Shown here: positions 1 through 5,388 of the stretch, piece after piece
Position numbering within the stretch: position 1 is the first letter of the stretch
Layout: each line of letters starts with the position of its first letter
Origin: Elusimicrobiota bacterium
GTDB lineage: Bacteria > Elusimicrobiota > Elusimicrobia > 2-01-FULL-59-12 > JACPXA01
Length of the DNA: 6,231 nucleotides
Assembly: GCA_016196785.1 (NCBI GenBank)
Contig: JACPXA010000077.1
Coordinates: forward strand, 1 to 6,231
Reading direction: 5' to 3'
Position numbers and translations under genes: made by a program
The notes under the pieces: model-generated
Seen by the model: only the letters and a program-made list of their open reading frames with translations
Database searches by the model: none
What the model was told of the DNA's origin: nothing

Positions 1-75
1 ATCCTCAACTCGGTTTCCATCCATTGCCAGATACCGAAAGGGGAACTCATCAAAAATCTCGAAGAGCACAACTAA
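1..75 (+). CDS. 3' end of an unidentified protein gene (partial), possibly a broken PIN-type toxin
   Basis: The first reading frame is open from the window edge and gives 24 residues before TAA at 73-75, ending GELIKNLEEHN. After the stop the same frame resumes as EA-MPHVEIVTPQEMIES and closes with TGA at 127-129. That second piece resembles the extreme C-terminus of PIN-domain toxins, which often end in a form like 'I-x-I-V-T-P-x-E-F-L'. One reading is therefore a PIN toxin gene interrupted by a nonsense change (CAA to TAA is one base). The other is a complete unrelated gene ending at 75, followed by a 15-codon ORF of no meaning. Too little is visible to decide, and the family guess is weak. 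Confidence 0.3.
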   Translation: MLNSVSIHCQIPKGELIKNLEEHN

Positions 76-125
76 GAAGCAATGCCCCATGTTGAGATCG
101 TCACGCCACAGGAGATGATCGAGTC

Positions 126-281
126 ATGAAAACGATTGATAGGACTTTGAGAGAGGCGAGGTTTTTAAAGCGAAAAATTTCAGCGAAAACTCGAAAGATG
201 ACACCAGAACAGGTAATCCAGTTCTTTAACGCCGCTAAAGAAGATCTCGCTGCACTCACTCGTAAACGTCGAACCGCATAG
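126..281 (+). CDS. Small basic protein of unknown function (51 residues)
   Basis: ATG at 126 opens a 51-residue frame ending in TAG at 279-281. The product is rich in Lys and Arg at both ends (MKTIDRTLREARFLKRK near the start, TRKRRTA at the end), with a probable helical middle (MTPEQVIQFFNAAKEDL). AGGAG at 110-114 lies 11 bases upstream, rather far for a ribosome site. The ATG overlaps the TGA of the preceding frame (127-129) as ATGA, an arrangement typical of translationally coupled pairs. With a possible toxin tail upstream, a small antitoxin-like or accessory protein is conceivable, but I do not recognise the family. Base composition is more AT-rich than the genes from 537 onward, consistent with acquired DNA. 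Confidence 0.45.
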   Translation: MKTIDRTLREARFLKRKISAKTRKMTPEQVIQFFNAAKEDLAALTRKRRTA

Positions 282-301
282 TAAGTCTAAGTCATCTACC
301 C

Positions 302-340
302 TAGCTCTCACCAGACCATGAGCGCATTGCGGTGGAGCTA
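302..340. repeat. Imperfect inverted repeat / hairpin
   Basis: TAGCTC (302-307) plus CACC (309-312) can pair with GGTG (331-334) plus GAGCTA (335-340). This gives a 10-bp stem with one bulged T at 308 and an 18-base loop. No T-run follows, so it is not a convincing intrinsic terminator. It lies between the small ORF and the tRNA promoter region and could be a remnant of a mobile-element end or a transcript hairpin. Confidence 0.35.
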
Positions 341-352
341 TTGACTTCCCGA

Positions 353-373
353 TGGACACCACCGTGGACACCA
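353..373. repeat. 9-bp direct repeat, TGGACACCA twice
   Basis: TGGACACCA occurs at 353-361 and again at 365-373, a 12-base period. The stretch 282-428 shows no supported gene. This repeat, the hairpin before it and a purine-rich AGGAGGGAGAAA at 381-392 are the only structure I see there. Similar GGACACC-rich sequence can occur near insertion-sequence ends, but no transposase fragment is visible, so its origin is open. Confidence 0.4.
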
Positions 374-387
374 AGACCTCAGGAGGG

Positions 388-416
388 AGAAACCGAGATA
401 TCGAATCTGCTACAAT
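388..416 (+). promoter_or_regulatory. Probable promoter of the tRNA-Ile/Met transcript
   Basis: TACAAT at 411-416 is one base off the sigma70 -10 consensus and would place the start of transcription near 422-424, just before the tRNA 5' end at 429. The -35 region at about 388-393 (AGAAAC/GAGAAA) is a poor match, so the call rests on the -10 box and its position. This is the only promoter-like site I see before the tRNA-ORF-tRNA-ORF-rnpB series. Confidence 0.38.
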
Positions 417-428
417 TGACCGAGCAAA

Positions 429-501
429 GGGCCCTTAGCTCAGCGGTGAGAGCGCCCCGCTCATAACGGGAGGGTCCCAGGTTCGAATCCTGGAGGGCCC
501 A
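429..501 (+). tRNA. tRNA with CAT anticodon, probably tRNA-Ile2 (lysidine type), otherwise elongator tRNA-Met
   Basis: A full cloverleaf can be folded. The acceptor GGGCCCT (429-435) pairs with AGGGCCC (494-500) and A501 is the discriminator. The D-stem is GCTC/GAGC. The anticodon stem is CCCCG (455-459) with CGGGA (467-471), where the outer pair is a C-A mismatch. The loop CTCATAA gives anticodon CAT at 462-464. The T-arm is CCAGG-TTCGAAT-CCTGG. C4-G69 and C5-G68 in the acceptor match the pattern known from E. coli tRNA-Ile2, where TilS changes C34 to lysidine so that AUA is read. Elongator Met remains possible. The initiator form is unlikely because pair 1-72 is an intact G-C. CCA is not encoded (AGTG follows), so CCA must be added by the nucleotidyltransferase. 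Confidence 0.88.
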
Positions 502-524
502 GTGAATTTAGTGCTATAATTTTG

Positions 525-530
525 AGGAGG
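525..530 (+). promoter_or_regulatory. Ribosome binding site deciding a TTG start
   Basis: AGGAGG at 525-530 is a perfect Shine-Dalgarno core, six bases before TTG at 537. The nearby ATG at 545 is in another frame. The strong site is the reason to accept a TTG start and to believe that the frame behind it is a real gene. Confidence 0.65.
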
Positions 531-536
531 TGACCC

Positions 537-878
537 TTGCAGAAATGGTGGCTGAGGGCGACAGGGGGAGTGGTATTGATCGGTCTAGGAATCGTTGGGG
601 GGTGGGTGTTAGCGCATGCAGCAGGATTTCAATGGGGAGCGTTTTTTCCCAGTTTGGCCTATGAGGAGAAGGTAACCTTTGAAGATGGAGGTCGGGAGAC
701 AAGGTTCATCCTCCCCAGACAATCGGTGCACATCCCTCGTGCGTATGGACGCCTTGTAACAGTGACGGGAGCATCAACATTGTGGTTTGAGTCTGAGGAT
801 GGGACGATTCGGAATGTGATCGTGACCGGAGGGCTCGTTGCCATCCAACGGAAGGGTGATCTTGAACTCAGGCATTGA
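537..878 (+). CDS. Membrane-anchored protein of unknown function (113 residues)
   Basis: The frame starts at TTG 537 behind a strong ribosome site and ends with TGA at 876-878, five bases before tRNA-Val. After a short positive start (QKWWLR) there is one hydrophobic segment at about residues 11-29, either an uncleaved membrane anchor or a signal peptide. The remaining 80 or so residues look beta-rich and would lie outside the cytoplasmic membrane. They contain short alternating hydrophobic strands (VTFEDGG, RLVTVTGASTLWFES, NVIVTGGLVAIQR) and no cysteines. I do not recognise the family and see no catalytic motif. Its place between two tRNA genes, with only 35 bases before it and 5 after, implies one transcript with them, from which the message would be released by tRNA processing. 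Reality of the gene is supported by the ribosome site, the tight spacing and the plausible protein composition. Confidence 0.72.
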   Translation: MQKWWLRATGGVVLIGLGIVGGWVLAHAAGFQWGAFFPSLAYEEKVTFEDGGRETRFILPRQSVHIPRAYGRLVTVTGASTLWFESEDGTIRNVIVTGGLVAIQRKGDLELRH

Positions 879-883
879 GAAAG

Positions 884-955
884 GGGCCGTTAGCTTAGCG
901 GGAAAGCGCTGCTCTCACACAGCAGAGATCGTAGGTTCGATCCCTACACGGCCCA
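884..955 (+). tRNA. tRNA-Val (anticodon CAC)
   Basis: A complete cloverleaf is visible. The acceptor GGGCCGT (884-890) pairs with ACGGCCC (948-954) and A955 is the discriminator. The D-stem is GCTT/AAGC. The anticodon stem CTGCT/AGCAG is perfectly paired around loop CTCACAC, giving anticodon CAC at 916-918. The T-arm is GTAGG-TTCGATC-CCTAC. CAC reads the valine codon GUG. CCA is not encoded. The next gene begins at 957, one base after the discriminator, so 3' maturation of this tRNA also sets the 5' end of that message. Confidence 0.95.
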
Positions 956-956
956 G

Positions 957-1715
957 ATGGATATGCTGAATACCCCGTTGGGTCTGTTGTTAGCCCTTCA
1001 GGAGCATGATCTCCAAATCGAAGGGGTCGCCGCTCAACTTCGGCAACTCCCTGAACAAATTGAAGGGGGGAAACGGCAGATCGAGCAAGGACGGGTTGAC
1101 TTAGAACAGGTTCGGAAAGCCACCACGCAGCTGCAAATGGCCAGAAAAGAGAAAGAGCTTGAGCTCCAGACAAAGGAGGATCTGATTCGGAAACATACCA
1201 CGGAGCTCAATAGTGTGAAGAGCAATGAGGCCTATCGAGCGCTGTGTGGAGAGATTGACCGAGCTAAGGCAGAGAAATCAGTGTTGGAAGATGCACTGTT
1301 GGCTCTCTTTGACCAGATTGACCGCCAGCAGGCGATCCTCAAACAGGAAGAACAACACTGGAAAGGTCGGGAGGCGGAACTCCTCAAGCAGATTCAGGCT
1401 TGGCAGGCTGAACAGGAACAGCGGACCCAGGAGTTGAAACAGCTCGAGGAGGTACGCGCCGCTCGGACCCAGGGGATCGCGGCATCAGCGCTCTCCCAGT
1501 ACGAACGGATTCATGCGGGTATCCGGGGACCGGCGATCGTGGCGATCAAAGGGGAAATCTGCTCGGGTTGCCACATGCGGCTCCCGCCACATCTGATCAA
1601 CGAGGTCAAACGGGACCAGGCACTCGTGTTCTGTAACATCTGCGCCCGGATCCTGTATCTTCCAGAGTCTCGAGTCGCCGCTGATAGGGGGGAGCCAGGG
1701 GTTGTGGCGGAGTGA
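957..1715 (+). CDS. Coiled-coil protein with C-terminal C4 zinc ribbon (CT398-like family)
   Basis: This 252-residue cytoplasmic protein has the usual two-part build and length of the bacterial C4-type zinc-ribbon family typified by chlamydial CT398. Residues 10-175 form a long Glu/Gln/Lys-rich antiparallel coiled coil that includes the conserved VKSNEAYRAL segment (87-96). After YERI (182-185) comes the zinc ribbon, with C202-S-G-C205 followed by RLPP and then C226-N-I-C229. Exact function is not established; roles in nucleic-acid or secretion-related interactions have been proposed in the family. The gene has no Shine-Dalgarno sequence. ATG 957 lies one base after tRNA-Val, and a second in-frame ATG is at 963. 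The family N-terminus (L..LLALQEHDLQI) fits either start. Translation is probably leaderless after tRNA 3' processing. It ends 67 bases before the core of rnpB, a neighbour this family often has. Confidence 0.9.
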   Translation: MDMLNTPLGLLLALQEHDLQIEGVAAQLRQLPEQIEGGKRQIEQGRVDLEQVRKATTQLQMARKEKELELQTKEDLIRKHTTELNSVKSNEAYRALCGEIDRAKAEKSVLEDALLALFDQIDRQQAILKQEEQHWKGREAELLKQIQAWQAEQEQRTQELKQLEEVRAARTQGIAASALSQYERIHAGIRGPAIVAIKGEICSGCHMRLPPHLINEVKRDQALVFCNICARILYLPESRVAADRGEPGVVAE

Positions 1716-1782
1716 GCCAGAAGCGTAGCGGTTCGACATTGCTCACCGTCCCGAACGCAGCTACGCCCCCTTAAGGATTCAT

Positions 1783-2232
<450 letters not shown>

Positions 2233-2252
2233 ATGAGTCCTCACATTTCCCC

Positions 2253-2281
2253 TTGACACCACACCAGGGCGGGGATATACT
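2253..2281 (+). promoter_or_regulatory. Sigma70 promoter of the dcw cluster
   Basis: A perfect -35 box TTGACA (2253-2258) and a strong -10 box TATACT (2276-2281) are separated by 17 bases, the ideal spacing. Transcription should begin near 2288, exactly where the MraZ-type repeats start. The leader before the mraZ GTG would then be only about 14-26 bases. The promoter begins 12 bases after the end of the extended P1 stem of rnpB, so the two units are tightly packed. Confidence 0.88.
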
Positions 2282-2288
2282 GGGGTGG

Positions 2289-2318
2289 AAAGTGGGGGAA
2301 AGTGGGGAAGAGTGTGGG
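2289..2318. promoter_or_regulatory. MraZ operator: three tandem 10-bp repeats
   Basis: The units are AAAGTGGGGG (2289-2298), AAAGTGGGGA (2299-2308) and a degenerate AGAGTGTGGG (2309-2318). A further GATGGGG at 2320-2326 may be a weak fourth unit. The 10-bp period with GTGGG cores matches known MraZ sites (TGGGN repeats with 5-bp spacers in E. coli, AAAGTG repeats in Mollicutes). Lying just after the -10 box, bound MraZ would block the promoter, giving autorepression of the cluster. The repeats cover both candidate mraZ start codons. Confidence 0.75.
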
Positions 2319-2763
2319 GGATGGGGCTGAGGCGCTTTTTCTCGGACAGTTCGAACATGCGTTGGATGGGAAGAATCGGTTGTTCATCCCCGTCCGATTC
2401 AGGGAACATCGTCAGCCGCAACGGTTCATCTTGACACGTGGCCTTGAGCGGTGCCTGTACCTGTTCCCGGTGGTCACGTGGCGCCGGCTTGCCAACCGAC
2501 TGGACCAGCTGCCCATCAGGGATAAACGCGAAGAACGCGCCTTCAAACGAGCCTTCCTCGCTTGGGCGAGTGAGGTATCCCTTGATCCCCAAGGTCGCAT
2601 TCTTATCCCTCACGCCCTCGGCCAGTACGCCGGCATTCGCCAAGATGCTGTGGTGATTGGGGTCCTTCAACATATTGAGGTCTGGGCGAAGGAGCGATGG
2701 CGTCGTTATGTGCCCCATGCGGAAGGGAGCTTTCAGCGGTTGGCCCCACACCTAGAGCTCTAA
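2302..2763 (+). CDS. mraZ: Transcriptional regulator MraZ
   Basis: MraZ is a nucleoid-associated DNA-binding protein that represses its own dcw cluster. The 153-residue product is close to the usual length (152 in E. coli). It has the two tandem AbrB/SpoVT-like halves of the family. The first is LFLGQFEHALDGKNRLFIP (residues 12-30) and the second is VSLDPQGRILIP (92-103), each carrying the D-x-x-x-R-x-x-IP signature. The C-terminal helix region (VLQHIEVWAKERWRRY) is also typical. The start is GTG. Position 2302 is the longest option, with GGGGGA two bases upstream. GTG 2314 has GGGGA at a better distance of five bases and gives a start closer to the family norm. I cannot decide between them. 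The gene overlaps rsmH by 67 bases and carries its operator inside its own 5' end. Confidence 0.93.
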   Translation: MGKSVGDGAEALFLGQFEHALDGKNRLFIPVRFREHRQPQRFILTRGLERCLYLFPVVTWRRLANRLDQLPIRDKREERAFKRAFLAWASEVSLDPQGRILIPHALGQYAGIRQDAVVIGVLQHIEVWAKERWRRYVPHAEGSFQRLAPHLEL

Positions 2764-3635
2764 CGGCCATTCATCGGCCGGTCATGCTGGCCGAGGTCGC
2801 GAGGGCCTTGGCCCTCCCTGTCGGCGGGGTGATGGTGGATGCCACTGTGGGGTTGGGGGGACATGCCAGCGCGATCCTGGAAGCGAATCCGACCATACGA
2901 CTGATTGGCATTGACTGCGATGAAAAGGCGCTGGTGGTCACGAAGGAACGGCTCCGATGCTATGGTGAACGCGCCGTCTGCCTTCAAGGCAATTTTTCGG
3001 AGCTCCCTGATCTTCTGGATTCCATGCATGTGACCCAGATCGAAGGGCTCCTGGTTGATCTGGGAGTTTCCTCGATGCAGTTGGAAGATGCAGAACGCGG
3101 TTTCAGCTTTCTGCATGCAGGGCCGCTGGATATGCGGATGGACCAGCGCCAGACGAAGACCGCGGCGGATCTCCTGCACACGTTGTCCCCCCAGCAGTTA
3201 GTCGCCTTGCTCCGTCAGTATGGGGAAGAACCCTACGCTGAGCGAATCGCCCGGGCGATTTGTCTCGCGCGCCGCCAAGCCCCTCTGCAGGGAACCAGAG
3301 AGTTAGCGCAGCTCATCACTCGGACGGTCCCCAGGCGTGGACAGCGACTCCATCCCGCCACGCGTACCTTTCAGGCACTCCGCATGGCCGTCAACGATGA
3401 ACCGACCTACCTTGAACGGTTTTTGGCAGTCGGACCCCCACGGTTAACTCCTGGGGGTCGTTTAGTCTGTCTGGCCTTTCACTCCATAGAGGATCGTCTC
3501 GTGAAGCAAGCGTTTCAACGATATGGACATGGATTTGCCGCGGTGACCAAGAAGCCGCTTAGACCTACTCTCCAAGAGATTCAGGTCAACCCCAGGGCGC
3601 GGAGCGCCCGTCTTCGAGTTCTCCAACGGCTATGA
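2697..3635 (+). CDS. rsmH: 16S rRNA (cytosine-1402-N4)-methyltransferase RsmH
   Basis: RsmH (MraW) transfers a methyl group from S-adenosylmethionine to N4 of C1402 in the ribosomal decoding centre. The 312-residue product shows the family blocks in order: HRPVMLAEV (26-34); SAM-binding DATVGLGGHA (48-57) and GIDCD (71-75); LLVDLGVSSMQLE (118-130); RGFSF...GPLDMRMD (134-149); HPATRTFQALRMAVN (219-233); FHSIEDR (261-267); and the basic C-terminus NPRARSARLRV. ATG 2697 is the only canonical start upstream of the HRPVML block. It adds about 24 residues to the family N-terminus, overlaps mraZ by 67 bases, and has AAGGAG only two bases before it. A non-standard ATT start at 2769, just after the mraZ stop, would give the usual N-terminus. 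The stop overlaps ftsL by four bases (ATGA). Confidence 0.96.
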   Translation: MASLCAPCGRELSAVGPTPRALTAIHRPVMLAEVARALALPVGGVMVDATVGLGGHASAILEANPTIRLIGIDCDEKALVVTKERLRCYGERAVCLQGNFSELPDLLDSMHVTQIEGLLVDLGVSSMQLEDAERGFSFLHAGPLDMRMDQRQTKTAADLLHTLSPQQLVALLRQYGEEPYAERIARAICLARRQAPLQGTRELAQLITRTVPRRGQRLHPATRTFQALRMAVNDEPTYLERFLAVGPPRLTPGGRLVCLAFHSIEDRLVKQAFQRYGHGFAAVTKKPLRPTLQEIQVNPRARSARLRVLQRL

Positions 3636-3913
3636 AGGCAACTCGCAACCATCTGTTGCTGATTTTGGGTGCGGCGGTGCTCCTCTTAGCGTATGTCTGG
3701 CAACACATTGAGGGCATCCGGTTGGGCTATCGCCTGGAGCGGTTGCAAGGTGAGGTGGCCCGGCTCCATAATGCCGTCGTTCACCAACGCGTCCGGCTCA
3801 GTTCGCTGACTGCCTTGGAGCGGGTGGGAATGGTTGCGAAAGAGACCTTAGGAATGCGATCCCCCCGACCTGAAGAGATCATCACAATCCCTCACGATCT
3901 CCCCGGGCTATGA
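3632..3913 (+). CDS. ftsL: Cell division protein FtsL
   Basis: FtsL is a small bitopic membrane protein that joins FtsB and FtsQ in the divisome and helps activate the FtsW-FtsI septal synthase. The 93-residue product has a short basic cytoplasmic start (MKATRNH), one membrane span at about residues 8-24, and a periplasmic coiled coil (about 26-62) with heptad-like Leu/Val spacing (LEGEV/LH/VV pattern). A short tail follows that contains ERVGMVAKETLGM, a motif seen at the end of FtsL coiled coils. It is shorter than E. coli FtsL (121 residues), mainly because the cytoplasmic part is minimal. Sequence identity in this family is low, so the call relies on build and place. Both ends overlap neighbours by four bases (ATGA), with no clear ribosome site of its own, so translational coupling is expected. 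Confidence 0.9.
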   Translation: MKATRNHLLLILGAAVLLLAYVWQHIEGIRLGYRLERLQGEVARLHNAVVHQRVRLSSLTALERVGMVAKETLGMRSPRPEEIITIPHDLPGL

Positions 3914-5388
3914 ATCGTCGCCGGCTGCTGGTTCCGTTTGTTGGGTGCATCGTACTGTTCATTTCATTAGGCGTGCGTTTATTGTGGATCCAGATCATTC
4001 GTCATGGGGCCTTGGAAGACCGGGCGCAGCGGCAGCATTATCGGATCCTCAAAAGTCAAGCCGCTCGGGGAATCATCACCGACCGATCTGGTCATGTGTT
4101 GGCGATGAGCGTTGAATTCCCTGAACCCAAACGGGTCTACCCAGAACGAGAGTTGGCCTGTCATGTCCTGGGGGTGGTGGGGGCGGATCAGCAAGGGTTG
4201 GCAGGAGTCGAATTTGTGGCGGAGGCGATCCTTCGAGGAGTCCCTCTTCAATACCAAATAGGACGGGATGCCCTGGGCCGCCCCATCGCCACCACTGGGC
4301 GTGGGTGGAGGGCTGGAACGCAGGACCGGTTGATCCCTCCGGTTTCCCTCGCGCTCACCTTGGATCGGACCCTGCAATATCTGGCTGAACAGGTATTGGA
4401 ACAGGGGATGCGCGAGACTCGTGCCAAACGAGGCATCATGGTCGTCCAAGATCCATCAACGGGCGAGCTGCTGGCATTGGTCAACCGGCCGGGGTTCGAT
4501 CCGAACCAGTGGCAAGGCGATCTTCCCATCCTTTCCAACGCGGCGGTCAGCCAAACCTTTGAACCCGGGTCCACCTTTAAACTCGTCACCGCGGCAGCGG
4601 CCCTGGAAGAACGGTTGGTGGGTTGGGAGGATCGCTTCTTTTGTGAGAATGGGGAGTTTGTGGTGGATGGGTTCACCATCCATGACCATGAGCCGAAAGG
4701 CGACCTCCCCTTCCATCAGGTGATGGCCTATTCCTCAAACATTGGCATGGCCAAGCTCGGACTTCACATTGGGAAGGAACGATTTTATCGGATGGCCAGG
4801 GCGTTTGGCTTTGGGAGTGTATCCAGCAGTGGTTTGCCCGGAGAAAGTCCCGAGGTGGGGACCACTGCACTGCAGATGGTCAACGCGTACGCTGCCATCG
4901 CCAATGGCGGTGTGCTCATGGAGCCGCGGATTCTTCGCGGGGTGCAAGCGGTCCCAACGAGCAGGGAGAGACCGCGGGCGATCCGTCGGGTTTGCTCGCC
5001 ACCAACCTGTGCGGTACTGACACAGCTCCTTGAGGAAGTGGTTGAAACAGGCACAGGCACCAAGGCGTGGGTGCCAGGTTACCGGGTCGCTGGGAAAACG
5101 GGCACGGCACAAAAATTTGACCGACAGGCAGGCCGCTATTCACCCACCCGCTTTCTCTCATCGTTCTGTGGATTTCTTCCCGTGGAGGGGCCCCGCTTAG
5201 CGATCGGGGTGTTCATTGATGAACCGCAAGGGGTTTCGTGGGGGGGAGAGGTTGCCGCCCCGCTGTTTGCTCGATTTGCCACCCAAGCCATGCAATACCT
5301 TGGAGTCCGTCCCACCTCTCCAGCTCCCCATCCGACCGTCGCTTCTGCGGTCACGACTTCTCAGCCAGCACGACTAGACCTCCCGTGA
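3910..5388 (+). CDS. ftsI: Septal peptidoglycan transpeptidase FtsI (PBP3), unusually compact
   Basis: FtsI is the class B penicillin-binding protein that cross-links septal peptidoglycan in complex with FtsW. The N-terminus has a membrane anchor (about 8-28), followed by the pedestal motif RGIITDRSGHVLAMSVEFP (53-71) and RVYPERELACHVLG (75-88). The transpeptidase motifs are all present: S221-T-F-K224 with the acylated serine, S275-S-N277, and K396-T-G-T399. At 492 residues it is far below the roughly 570-600 usual for the family (588 in E. coli). Two blocks are absent. One is the head/dimerisation part expected between residues 71 and 73. The other, about 20-25 residues, is expected after LPGESP (309-314). 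The reading frame is unbroken at both places. There is no PASTA domain. The C-terminal tail (468-492) is Pro/Thr/Ser-rich. Start ATG overlaps the ftsL stop (ATGA), and its own TGA overlaps the murE ATG (TGATG). Confidence 0.95.
   Translation: MNRRRLLVPFVGCIVLFISLGVRLLWIQIIRHGALEDRAQRQHYRILKSQAARGIITDRSGHVLAMSVEFPEPKRVYPERELACHVLGVVGADQQGLAGVEFVAEAILRGVPLQYQIGRDALGRPIATTGRGWRAGTQDRLIPPVSLALTLDRTLQYLAEQVLEQGMRETRAKRGIMVVQDPSTGELLALVNRPGFDPNQWQGDLPILSNAAVSQTFEPGSTFKLVTAAAALEERLVGWEDRFFCENGEFVVDGFTIHDHEPKGDLPFHQVMAYSSNIGMAKLGLHIGKERFYRMARAFGFGSVSSSGLPGESPEVGTTALQMVNAYAAIANGGVLMEPRILRGVQAVPTSRERPRAIRRVCSPPTCAVLTQLLEEVVETGTGTKAWVPGYRVAGKTGTAQKFDRQAGRYSPTRFLSSFCGFLPVEGPRLAIGVFIDEPQGVSWGGEVAAPLFARFATQAMQYLGVRPTSPAPHPTVASAVTTSQPARLDLP

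Noticed and set aside
341..346. TTGACT as a -35 box for the tRNA promoter
   Set aside because: No -10-like sequence lies 16-18 bases downstream, and the good TACAAT at 411 is far too distant to be its partner.
180..374. Minus-strand frame of 64 residues opposite the small basic ORF
   Set aside because: Cysteine-rich, random-looking composition, no ribosome site, and it runs across the inverted and direct repeats. The plus-strand ORF with the ATGA overlap is better supported.
895..1173. Minus-strand frame of 92 residues ending in a GPCRDRTYDLCCVRAALSR-like stretch
   Set aside because: It is the antisense of tRNA-Val joined to the antisense of the zinc-ribbon gene. This peptide pattern is a well-known artefact of translating tRNA genes backwards.
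3979..5354. Several overlapping frames in both directions inside ftsI
   Set aside because: The ftsI frame carries all catalytic motifs without interruption. The others are side effects of GC-rich codon use.
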